In this document: one piece after another, positions 37,512-48,000 of the stretch
How positions within the stretch are numbered: the stretch's first letter is position 1
Layout of the letters: the number at the start of each line of letters is the position of its first letter
Origin: Takifugu bimaculatus
Lineage: Eukaryota; Chordata; Actinopteri; Tetraodontiformes; Tetraodontidae
Assembly: GCA_004026145.2 (NCBI GenBank)
Contig: CP034991.1
Coordinates: forward strand, 1,507,634-1,571,633
Length of the DNA stretch: 64,000 nucleotides
Direction of reading: 5' to 3'
Program-made: the position numbers and the translations under genes
Notes under the pieces: model-generated
Seen by the model: the letters and a program-made list of their open reading frames with translations, nothing else
What the model was told of the DNA's origin: nothing
The model's database searches: none

Positions 37512-40500
37512 CTGGGGGGAACAAAAGAGGTGAATAAACATTAAGAGACTCGTGAGCTCTGTTTTATTAAGGCATCACTTTCTCAAAGTTATCTATGTTT
37601 TCTACCTTTTTTGCTTGAAACCGCTTGCTGACTTTGAGGACCTTTTGGCTTTCAAGGATGGCTGACATGCTTGTTGAGTGGAAACCTCTGTAGATCCCTG
37701 GGGGACACCAGGATGCTCACTTTGAATCCAAGGAGCCGCCTGCTGTCCTCTTGCATCACCTAAAACACGAGAAAAGCAGGTTGCAACGTGTTGCTAGATA
37801 CACCCTTCAGCCTAACCCAGTTTAGCTTAGCATAAGAGGAATTACTCAGGACATTTGTAAGGTCAAAACTGGATTCAAAATCAAAGTAAATAGGTTATTT
37901 TTATGATTAGCACAGTCTTTAACATCAGAGATGACAACATTTCTAAAGGAATTTTACCTTGAGAGCTGATCTGGGTGTTATAGTGTTGCAAACTTCTCCC
38001 CTGCTGCACAATCTGTGCGTTACTCTGAGGCACGGCCTCCTTTACGCCTCCCTTTCTCCGGTTTGGAGCCGCTCTTTGCTTCTTGGTCTTCGAGGGTGTA
38101 GAAGCAGCGGGATCTCTCCTCTTTCTTCCGCTTTGGAGGGCGGTGATCCTGTTTCTGATGTAGTCCTTCACCCCCTTCCACGAGCGGCTCCTCAGGGCTC
38201 CTGGCTCGGCGTCGAGACACTGAACACAGTCGATTTTCTGAGGGATGATTTGCTCTTTAATAAAACGCATCAGGTGCTTCTCAACCGCCCGGACCTCTGC
38301 CTCTCCCCATTTGTGCTTGTGGGTATTTCTGGCCCCTGAAAAAGATCAATTTCCACTTATTTATCATAAACTGCTGTTAACCTCAAAAATATCTACCGGC
38401 GGTTCACCTTCGCTCCCGTCCTGATGTTGAGACTGATTTTTATCACTGGAAACGCCATCGGACTCGTTTCCATCCTCATTTACGCACCGTTTCTTTGCCG
38501 TTTTAGAGGCTTTTTTGGCATTTTGCAGAGTGGTGATCCTGTTCCTGACATAGTTCTTCACACCTTTCCACGAACGGTCCCTCAGTGCTTCGTTCTCCGC
38601 TTCCAGACACTTAACACAGTCGTTTTTCTGTGGGACCTTCTGCTGTTTAATGAAATCCATCATGTGCCTCTCGATAGCCTGAACCTCCGTTTCATCCCAT
38701 TTGTTCACATGGAGGTGCCTGAAAACTGTGGAGGACAAGGAAAAGTGGGATGATGGAACAGCTGAGGTCCGTGCGAGGTGCGACAGCACTTCAGACAGGA
38801 GAAACATTGGGGAAGCTGGAAGCTATCATTTGCTAATTCAGCAAATAGGCTGAGAGATCACCTGTTTTGGTCTTGAAGGCGCCAGATTTCGCAGCAGCCA
38901 CGTGCTCTTCGTAAAACTCTGCTAATTTAAAGTGTTTGCCAGGGTGCAGGCTGGCCCGTCTTCTTTCAAATCTCAGTCGTGCTGCATTAAAGATAAAAAG
39001 AATAAAGTCTACACTTCACAGCACCCCCACACACCCCATATTGATCTCTGAATTATGCACCGGCGGCCTCCTCTTACCTTCTAGCCTCATGTGTAGATCA
39101 TCCAGGTAAGCGCCGCTGTCCTCCCGCAGGGTTCGGACTAGATTACTGGAACCTAAGATTTGCTCCGCCTCCTTCTCATCCAGGCTGATCAACTGCATCA
39201 TGGTCGTGTAATGCCTCCGCAGCTTCCTGATGGTCAGGAAGCCGGGCTTCTCCGCTCCACATTCTGCAGCGGTTTGTTTAACACACAAAGCGGCGTTATA
39301 GGGAGTCAGCGCCGTCGGTCGGGCAAACAGGAAGGGGTTCTCGCTGGGAATGCCGCACACCTTGCGGACCTCTATGAAAACCTCCATAGCAGAGATGAGG
39401 GATGGTTTCAGGAACACGGGGAGCACCCCGCACCTCCCCTGAACGTCAATCCGGATTAAGGAGCCGCACATGATCCTCTCCAAGTCTGAGACGGAGGGGT
39501 CCATGTCGCCGACCGCGTCCGACCGTTTCCTCGCCGCAAAGTCCTTCAGGCTGAGGGACATGATCTCCGCCGCTGTTCTCCGGTTTAAACACAGGGTGCG
39601 GGTGAGGATCAGCTTCACCAGGACGGCGTAGTTCTCCACGGAGGGAGCGTCTCGGAGGTTTTTCTCCGCCAGAAGGTGAAGCTTCTCCATGTGCGTGTTC
39701 AGGCGCCTCACATCTTCGGGGGGGGGGGCGTTCTTTCTTGTCTTTATGTTGTTTTTTTTAATGGTCTGCGAGCCTACGTAAACCAGCTTGTTCCAGTGTT
39801 TCTGATACTCGGAGACGAAGTTTTGCGCGTGTTCCGCCAGAGTGTCGTCGCCGCTGTTCACGGCGTTCGCCTCCACGATGGTGCAGATGTTCTGCAGCTG
39901 CCCGCCCACCTTGACGGGCAGCGAGGCCACGCGGTAGCTGTTGTTCTCCGCATTGTAGCCAGCCAGGATGTTGACGGCAGACAAGACGTGCGGGAAGTTG
40001 GAGGGGTCGAAGACGTCCACCAGTTTCTTGATCGGGGTGGTTTTTTGAGCTTCGATGAGGAGCCTCGCGATCTGCCGGAGATTTTGCCTCACGTAATGCT
40101 GCATCTTGGGGTTTTCCCGGTTCTGTTCCATTGTCAGCTCCCCGTACTGCAGAAGGAGCTCGTCGTCCAGAACGGTCTGCGTCACGCGGTCGTATATCAT
40201 GTTGGCCAGGATGTTCTTGAATTCCTCGGTTATGCCGAGGTCTTCGGAGGCTTCGAGAACGCACCTCGAGGCCAAGATCTGTCGCCCGAAATGCGTCTCC
40301 TTCTTCTTTCGATCCGGGCAGGTTTTCATGTGTTTGAACAAACTCTTCCTTAAAAAAAGGGCTTTGCAATAAAGGCAATTAAGAAACTCTCCGGCCTTCC
40401 TGGGATGCTTGGGTCTCTTCTTGACAGCGATCTGGCCCTTTCCGGTTTTCAAAACAACTTTGTTGTGAGCAAAGTTGCCCTCGTTTATTAAGCGATTGAA

Positions 40501-42572
40501 AATCCTCCTCCTCTCCGGGTCGTTCTGAGGATGGTGCAACGCGGCAGCCACCTCCTTTTTGTCACTGTGGATCCTCGCAAGATGTCGGGACACTTTGGTC
40601 TGAGGCTTAGAGCAAAACAAACAGTAATTGAGCTTCTCGTTTCCTCGCCTCCCTTTAGAATTTGTACACGACACCGGGGTGTTGGAGGACTTCCTGAGAT
40701 TGGTCGGACGCAGCGGCGGGCGTATGCCGACCTGGAGAAATTTCCAGTTTCGGTTTCTTTCTCACTGGGAAAGAGGATCTTTTCGTCGTGCTGGTGGACG
40801 GGCTACTGGGACGGGACTCGACTGAAGAGCCGCCTTCAGACTCCGCTGAGTCTTCTGAGGAGTCACTTTCCCCACCTGGAGAGTAAACAGGATCGCTGTC
40901 TCCAGATTCCACTGAAGAATTTCCCATTATCTGGACGGGAAAGATGACAACAGCTATCTCACATCGGGCGGATATTTGGTGAAATACATCAAGATGCTAA
41001 AGTCCCAATGCAAACGCAGAGGACGAGCCAAAAATCCTCATCATGGATCACGAGCGTGTGCATGAATGATGGAATACCTCTGATTCAGCTTCCGTCAGCT
41101 GTTCCGTGTACAACCGCTGTTAAAAAGAGCACAAAGGGAAAAGCAAAGAGTGAGAAAATGTTGAATATCAGAGGCAGCTGGTGATTCTGGTGCCGGCCGA
41201 CCTTTTTCTTCCCTGGTGACGGCTGCTCTGTGCCATTATTTCGGGATGCTTGGGATGAAGTGTCGATGGATGAACCACACTGAAAAGCCGAGAAAACGTC
41301 GTCACATTTTACCGCTCGAGGTCTCAACACAATCTGAATCTGTAAATGTACCTGATCGTACGTGTCAGCAGACGGCACCACGCCGCCACCATCATCTGCC
41401 GATTGCAACTGAAAACAGGGGCGATTATCAGAGATTATGATTAGAAATGGAACTCGGTAAGAGTAACAATAATATTTCCTTAATCCTCTTACACATTTGT
41501 CCAGTTCTTCCAGCCTCTGCAGTAGTTGTGCACGCTGAAGTAAAAGATCTGATCGCCTCACATCACTGCCCTGAACGTGAAGAACAGGTCGAAACTGGAT
41601 TTAAAGTGATCATATCTCATGTTGTTGTGCTGGACTGTAAACATGACGGTAACAGATGAGCAACCAAATGTCCAGTCATGGCACAACCAACGTCTCAAAC
41701 ATGAAAAGTAATATATGTGTAATAAAAGGCTAAAAAAATAAAATAATGCTGCAACATTAGGGGATTTAGATTTGAATTGTCCTTACCGGCGGAACGTTGC
41801 CCCCTTGTTTGGGAACAGACTCATTTTCTGCTTCCAAGAAAAAGAAAATCAAGTTATATTTAAAGTTTTTCCAAATCCAAATCATGTCTACCACAGTGAC
41901 AAACTGGTGTCCGTGTGTTCAGTGAAAATAACGCAAATACGGTCGGATCAATCGCCAAAAATGACGGATTCACAACCCAAACAACGCAGTTTCACCTCTG
42001 CATGCTGTTGGCGGAACCCACTGGCACTCCCGAGTGGTTGAAGAGTGTCTGCGGTCGTTTCCGTGAGGGAGAGCGAACTCCATATTCACTCCCCCAGATC
42101 GAGGCGGGTTGGTATTTACACGCCGACGTCCACAAGATGGCAAACTGGTCGGTGCGTCCCGGAGACTGGGGGATGAGGCTGGAGCGGGGAGCACCTGGTT
42201 GTAAGGGTCATGTGGTGAGAGGAGTGGTAGCTGTTGGGCCTCACAAGGCAGGTTCTTTTCTTGATCAAAAGAAATAGCATGGCAGGAACTTTGCATGGCA
42301 GGATCGTCAAATCCCGGAGTTGTACTGTTACTAAGAGAGTTTCTGAAAAGGGAAGAATGGTGAGTGGATGGAGAGGTGGTCAGGCCAACCATGCAGCTCT
42401 GGCTGGGTGTCTGCAGGCCCTGATAGGACATTCTCTGGGCAGGTGATCTCATGCTGAGATGCTGGGAACCGGACAGTGCGCTGAAAATCGATTCTGGAGT
42501 TGGAGCGGACCAGCCGTTCTGACTGGTCCATGACTGGCAGGGTGTGTGGCTTTCATTTGGCGGGTTGTTCAT
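37216..42572 (-). CDS. Domesticated tyrosine-recombinase-like protein with zinc fingers and three C-terminal modules (whole gene)
   Basis: Not a gene I can name. Exons: 42572-41996, 41830-41787, 41570-41493, 41408-41352, 41279-41202, 41116-41078, 40930-39078, 38981-38862, 38725-38408, 38335-37958, 37759-37606, 37511-37216. Splice phases agree throughout once one surplus base is allowed in the seventh exon (GGG at plus 40718-40720) and one in an A6 run (plus 37607-37612), giving about 1,329 residues. Order: Ser/Pro/Gln-rich N-terminus (1-192), small charged exons with a leucine-rich helix, acidic/Ser stretch, two zinc-finger-like motifs (CLFC...H...H and CLYC...H...C), a ~500-residue core with a tyrosine-recombinase-like pattern, then three related ~60-residue modules. 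Multi-exon structure, long open frame and no terminal repeats suggest a host gene derived from a Crypton- or DIRS-type element. The role is unknown; nuclear DNA binding is inference. Confidence 0.72.
37606..37759 (-). CDS. Recombinase-like gene, Ser/Lys linker exon
   Basis: Encodes DARGQQAAPWIQSEHPG ... KAKRSSKSASGFKQK between modules 2 and 3. As written it ends one base out of phase with the next exon. An A6 run at its end (T6 on the plus strand, 37607-37612) could carry the extra base. Confidence 0.55.
37958..38335 (-). CDS. Repeat module exon 2 of recombinase-like gene
   Basis: 378 nt. Module at 38312-38136 begins KWGEAEVRAVEKHLMRFIKE and ends RSWKGVKDYIRNRITAL, followed by a very basic stretch (GRKRRD, KTKKQR, NRRKGG) that resembles a nuclear localisation signal. 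Confidence 0.68.
38408..38725 (-). CDS. Repeat module exon 1 of recombinase-like gene
   Basis: 318 nt. Module at 38702-38526 begins KWDETEVQAIERHMMDFIKQ and ends with RSWKGVKNYVRNRITTL; a Lys-rich then acidic tail follows. Conserved Trp, Glu-Val, Cys pair (DCVKCLEAE) and RSWKG core. Confidence 0.68.
38862..38981 (-). CDS. Recombinase-like gene, basic linker exon
   Basis: 120 nt, phase 1-1, encoding ARLRFERRRASLHPGKHFKL and a helical AEFYEEHVAAAKSG segment. Joins the core to the first repeat module. Confidence 0.65.
39078..40930 (-). CDS. Recombinase-like core exon: acidic stretch, zinc fingers, YR-like domain
   Basis: Starts MGNSSVESGDSDPVYSPGGE, then a Ser/Glu-rich stretch and a basic KKPK. 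One surplus base then shifts frame before NTPVSCTNSKGRRGNEKLNY. After that a single uninterrupted frame of about 530 codons follows. First motif: CLFCSKPQTKVSRHLARIH (C2H2-like). Second: CLYCKALFLRKSLFKHMKTC (C2HC). Further on, RTLCLNRRTAAEIMSLSLKD resembles the box I Arg region of tyrosine recombinases, and LTIRKLRRHYTTMMQLISLD resembles the box II H/K-x-x-R region, followed by EQILGSSN where recombinases have LGH. A Tyr is present in GAYLDD. The missing His suggests lost or altered catalysis. Donor GAAG|GTAAGA at 39078. Confidence 0.75.
41078..41830 (-). CDS. Recombinase-like gene exons 2-6, small charged exons
   Basis: Five phase-compatible small exons: 41830-41787 (AENESVPKQGGNVPP), 41570-41493 (LLLQRAQLLQRLEELDKC, a short amphipathic or coiled-coil helix), 41408-41352 (LQSADDGGGVVPSADTYDQ), 41279-41202 (CGSSIDTSSQASRNNGTEQ...) and 41116-41078 (RLYTEQLTEAESE). 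The acceptor of the first is a GAAGCAG tandem (NAGNAG) that allows inclusion or omission of one residue. Confidence 0.62.
41996..42572 (-). CDS. Recombinase-like gene exon 1, low-complexity N-terminus
   Basis: 577 nt from ATG (MNNPPNESHTPCQSWTSQNG...) to GCATGCAGAG|GTGAAA. Rich in Ser, Pro, Gln and Thr with no recognised domain. A nearby upstream ATG (in ATGGCTAAGG) is in another frame and stops quickly, so 42572 is preferred. Confidence 0.65.
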
Positions 42573-43039
42573 CTTGCTCCTTAGCCATCAGTGCGTGCCA
42601 GCATCTTTTTAAAGAGAGGGGCCTGGCTTACGAAGAGTCCGGGTCTACGAGGGGGGTGGATGAGAGATAAATACCGGTCAAGATTAAATAGTTGAGTCGC
42701 TGCTTAGGTAAAAAGTTGAAGCGGATTCAAACGAGCTCAGGAACTGTGCTGCTGTTTCGACAATAGCAGTGTAAGAAAACATAAAAAAACAGACTTTACT
42801 ATCACTCAGAAAAGTTTTTCCAGTTCTACTTTTGTACACACCAGTATAGCTAAATGTTGTAGCATGGATTTTATTGTTAGCCAAGCAGCGTGACGGTCAA
42901 TTGGTTTCTTTAGACGTTTAATTGATGTGGTATATGATTAGCATGCTCGGATATCACCGTTTGTGTCTTACCTCTAAAACAAAAACTGCTCATTAAAAAA
43001 AACACACACACAAACGTTTACTTCTAAATGGGAAAACAC

Positions 43040-43200
43040 AGGCACAGTACCTGCGTGCATCACCGGAAGTAGTAATCTGTGTTTACCCGCCCTCACGGAT
43101 GTATTTTCCTGGCCGATTATTCGACTTCCGTTTGGTTTTTCAGAATAAGATCGATAGAACTGAGCAAGTGTTGGAAAGATGGTAACGAAAACAATTTATC
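43040..43200. promoter_or_regulatory. Putative promoter of the recombinase-like gene
   Basis: Contains ACCGGAAGT (43062 region) and, on the other strand, ACGGAAGT (near 43125), both ETS-type sites common in CpG promoters. A possible 5' non-coding exon ends at GCACGCAG|GTACTG (plus 43051) on the minus strand. Inference only. Confidence 0.35.
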
Positions 43201-44720
43201 ATAAGGAAAAAAAGACTGGGAAGGTTTTAAATTTCCCCCAAAAGGAAAGCCATTATAACGGTGAAACAAAATAAACTCAAACAACATTCACTACAAGCTT
43301 CCAGAAATAATTATTACTGTATGCACTCTAATGGTAATTGCAAAACAGCATTTTCTTTAAAACCAAAAACCCAACATTGCCTCAAAGGCTTGTATGTGTG
43401 CTGCATTTGTCCGATCAGCATGTGTATGATGCGTCTTTTGTAAAGACCGTTGTAATAAATCCACCTGGAGCTTCGTAATATCGTAATATTCCTTCATTTG
43501 TCATTGCTCAGCACCAACTGCTTTTAGAGGAAATGCAGCAGAAGGAACTCCAGCAGGAGGAGAAAACAGAAGTTTCTCAGCAGTACGCTGTTGTTGTTTT
43601 TCATTTGACCCCCAAACGGTGCTATGATTTGACTCTCACCCCCGGGACTGAATAACTGAATACATAAGCAGAGGTCCAGCACTGAAAACGTGAACAGACT
43701 TCGTGTTATAGCCTGGCCGGAGAGAGTGAGAGAGAGATAAATGAATATTTGATTGGTTCCTCTCTGGCAGTATGTACTGTAATATTAATGTGGTCCTGAG
43801 GCCTCGAGGTCAGTTCTGTCTGCCAGGGTGCGCCTGATCTGTCCATACCCTCCTGTATAAATACAAAAATTTGGTGTCCGTATGTTAGCGCTGTAGTTTT
43901 GACTTCAGCATATCGCCGCTGAAGCCAAAATTACCACTGAACAATGGTCGTCTCCAAGCATGCAACACGTTACAGCATGAAAGCTGATGATGTTCACGTT
44001 CAATGTCATCATTGTTCTTGGGTCACAATGCAGAATAAACCCAAATAAGGACTTTTAGTGATGTCAACAAGTGATGAAGAGGAGTCAAAAACATCCAAAA
44101 CAGCAATTTCTCCAATATGTTTTTTTCTTTCCTGCTGAATTTAGTACTAATATTCTTTAATCTAACTGTAGATGGCGCTGTTTCGCTTATCTATGCCTGA
44201 TGCTTTGTTGCTTATTACCTTTTATTTGCTGCACTGCACAGAAACCTATGATTCATCATGGCCATTTAGACAAAATTAAACTAATTTCTCCCTTTTCTCC
44301 CCTCTTTGTAATTATTGAGGTAAAAAAAAAAAATCCACTACGCTCAAGGGTTTAGAGTCTTTTTATGGAACTTTGTGCAAACTTCTTAAATAGACTCCAT
44401 TGGAAACATTAGTTCTGTTTGTTCTCCCATTAGAGTTATGAAGGCGTGCATTCAGATTGTGCACGCTGCCTGCGTGTAACCATGAAAGATGTGAGCACAG
44501 CTGGATGGACAGATGTGGTTTCAGACAGTTGGGACAGGCAGAGCTTTAGGTTGAGGCTGTTGTGGTCTGCTGAGACACCTGGAGCTGTCCATCATGAAGA
44601 TACACACACAGGAACACACACGTGCGCCGTAGCAAGTAATGAGACAGCCTCTGAGATGCTAACTGTGCTAACTCGTTAATGTTGAATGTTCCTGCTTAGA
44701 GCACATTCATCCACTCATCG

Positions 44721-44754
<34 letters not shown>

Positions 44755-45035
44755 CATGTAGTGTTAAATACACATGTGTGCACATCATCATCATCAGGTG
44801 CTGCTGCTGACAGATACTCTGGACTTTTCCTTGGGGGAAACGATCATTTCATTGATATTTTTTAAATCGTTTTTTAAAAAAAAAACAAAGACAGAAACTA
44901 GATTTTAAAAAATGCACTGGAATGAATATAAAATTCAGAGTTTGTATGTCAGAGTTGTGGGCTGAAAATAGAGCGTTCTCTCTCTAAACCCCTGGAGAGT
45001 CTCATTCAGCCCCTGGTAATGCTGTTCAACATGCG

Positions 45036-45083
<48 letters not shown>

Positions 45084-48000
45084 CGAGAGCGGGATGTATA
45101 TGAAGAGACTGTACTGACCGTGCTGACCTCAACATGTTCACTAATGACAAAAAGTGTGTGTCTGTTTTATTGAATATATTACGCAATGTGCCAGAACAGG
45201 CGTTTTACTAGAACAGTGGGGACATTGTTGGGAAGTGAGGGCGTTTTAGCTAAAACGCCCTCACAGTTTTTAAAGTGTGTGAAGTTAGAAGTACCGTAAA
45301 AGTTTTGTTTCCCTGGTGTATTTGTGTTCGCAGAGGAGAAGAACGCCGAGCCAGAACGCAGGTTTTAATCATTCATAGAGATGTCAGTGTTCCACTTTGG
45401 GGTTCTCATTAAAACGTACCGGTATTTGCTGTCCTCTGCCGGTCGCCGTGACAACTCGTTGAAGTGGTAATGTACGTTGCAAGTGAGGGTTTTGGACTGG
45501 AGACAGGCAGCAGGAGCTCGGCGTCGAGGTGATGGAGCGACCTTGGCCTGGATGAAGCTCAATGAATCACCAGGACTGCAGGAAGTCACATCTCCACTCT
45601 TGATTTGTAGAAGGTCAAAGGTCACAGAGGCTGTTTCAGCCTCACCCGGAAACTCATTTAAAATTCATTGACAACATCGGCTGGAAAGATCAACCTGTTC
45701 TCCGGCCCTCCTTCATTTTCTCCCCTTGTTTCCTTTCCTTCCTTTACCTACTCGTCTTCTCTGGTTATTCCTCGCCCTTCGTCTCTTCTCTCGACTCCTT
45801 CCTCTCACACCTCCCCCCCCCGCCCCCCAGCCACTGAGGCTCAAAAGAGCGTCATAGTGGAGCATCTCCAAGCTCAGAGCTGCAGACACAACCAGCCCAG
45901 CTCACCCTGCAGGGCCAGAGGGACGACGGGAGGGAGGGCGAAGCAACAACAACAATAGGAAGCACGGCGACGTCTGAGCTGAGATGTTCGCAGCACAAAT
46001 TTGGATCTTTTCAAGACCTTTTAGGCAAAGTCAAACATATTGTGTGACGTTGCTGCCAGTGATAGACGATGTTATCAAAGGTTATTTACCACCAAGGACG
46101 GAACACACACACACACACAAAAAAAAACAATTTAAAGGATTTAGAAGGTTTTGGACACCAACTGTGTGAATTTATGGCTACAAATCAGAGGCATAATCAA
46201 TGTAAAACTTAAAAGCAGTCGCAAGGAAGCAATAGAACGCGTGTGAAGATAAGAACACGGTGCAGATGGTGCTGACATCGACCTGCGGTGACACACGACT
46301 TGAGTGTTTGAGCAGAATGGAAAGATCCTGCCAGCAGCTGTTCAGTCTTTAAACCCTCCGCCTCTGGTCGGCTGCCAGAGCATCAGCTCCAGGCTTTGTC
46401 CTGTCAGGACGTCTCTGGGAATCCTGGCTGAGCTTCCGGCTCCTGGAAGCCATCGTGTTTTCTCACAAATGCCGATTAAACCGAACAATTTCCAAACAGG
46501 CTGGAACAGAAGCTCGTCCATCAGCGGATGCTCTTAAACTAGCTGGATAAACAATCAGATGTCATGTGATTAAATTCCTTTTAAAAGTTCTACAAAAATG
46601 TGAAAACTACATCAATATCCCGTAGATGTGCAGACAAGATATATTATAATACATTAAGATATATTAACTTCCACTTTCTATCCTTTGTAAGCTGATCATT
46701 AATTTGAGGAATAGCAGAGGAAGCTGTAGCCCCCAGGACTTAAGTTTTTAATTATAATAAATTAAACAGACTGATACAAAATACAGAACGCATTTTAAAC
46801 AGTAAAGAGTGAAACTTGTTTATCGTAGAGCCAAGTTACAGCAAACCTGCCCTGGGGTATTTTTGGAGCACCTTCTCCTACTTTAATAATTTAGATGAAT
46901 AAATGGGCCGACAGGTGAGGAGAATTCTGCTGATTCTGAGGTGAAGGCTTCCTTTAAAATCCCTTTAGAACAGAGTGGAAGCATCAAAGGCGTAAATAAG
47001 TTTCATAAAGCTTCTGCTCTGTTTTTTATAGACATTCTTCCTTGTGTTTTGGGTGAAAATTCTCACATTTCAGGAACACAAAGGAGGAAGTCTGGTTCTT
47101 CTTGCTCTTCTAACTGTTGCAGGCTGTATAAAACCATGAAAGGATTCTTCAAGGAGGTTCTAAGATCTTCAAAATGCATGTTAACGGGACCTTCTGATTC
47201 CCACCGCTGCAGTTGCGGTCCGGATATTGAAAGATTATAATCATCATCTGGAATTTGTTTCAATATTCGGACTTTACCCGCTGCTCCTCGAGCTGCAGAA
47301 CCTCGTCCTCCGGGTCGCAGTCCTCATCAGAGACTCATGGAAGCACCTCCTGGCTCCTCCTGTCGGCCCCCGAAGGCTTTACAGGCTTTACAGGCTGATG
47401 TCCTTTTACCCGCAGCGACTCCTGGAGACTTTCGCTTCCAAAAAAGCCTTAAATGTGGGATATTTCACGCCCGGTTCTGTCAGCATTTCTAACTTGCAGT
47501 CAGGATTTTGCTGTAACAGTGAGACCGTCTTCTTATTTGTGAAAATAGAAGAATAATAAGTGTGCTGGCCTCTTTTCCAGGTACAGCAGCCTCTGAGGAG
47601 CTCCCAGGACTCCCTCAGCCTCCGGACAACAGCAGACACGTTCAATCCAGGTTTTTAATCCAACATACGGTCACAAAAACACTTTTGTGTTATTGGAAAT
47701 GCGCTTGCAAAGAGCCCTTTGTGTCATTTCTACTCACGAGTAAATTTTTGGGATGAGGATGCTGGTGCTTATCTGGAGAAGGTGCGTCGGTGTTATTCTG
47801 CCTCTGACGTCAACATTCCTCCTGGATTCCTCACATTGTTGTTCGAGACTCGCCGACGTGCTTCCCAACCCTCGGTGGCGTGCGTGTACCCATTTGTCCC
47901 ACCGCAGGCTTCGCTTGTTTGGCTGTTTGACAGTCGCATCTATTCCGGGATAGAGCCATATCCCCTCCAACGTGCTCTGACAGCCTTGTCAACACAAAAG

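Noticed and set aside
39676..40353. Long plus-strand open frame of 225 codons
   Set aside because: It lies exactly antisense to the recombinase-like exon, which has a longer frame, zinc-finger motifs and matching splice phases. The plus-strand protein resembles no family.
40734..40772. Possible very short intron (34-72 bp) in the recombinase-like exon starting at CCA|GTGAGA
   Set aside because: The 72-bp version does not restore frame and the 34-bp version is too short for a vertebrate intron. One surplus C explains the shift better.
45365..45625. Minus-strand 86-codon open frame
   Set aside because: No family similarity and no exon context.
47063..47263. Minus-strand open frame with a protein-like composition
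   Set aside because: Short, no splice-compatible neighbours and no recognised family; not distinguishable from chance.
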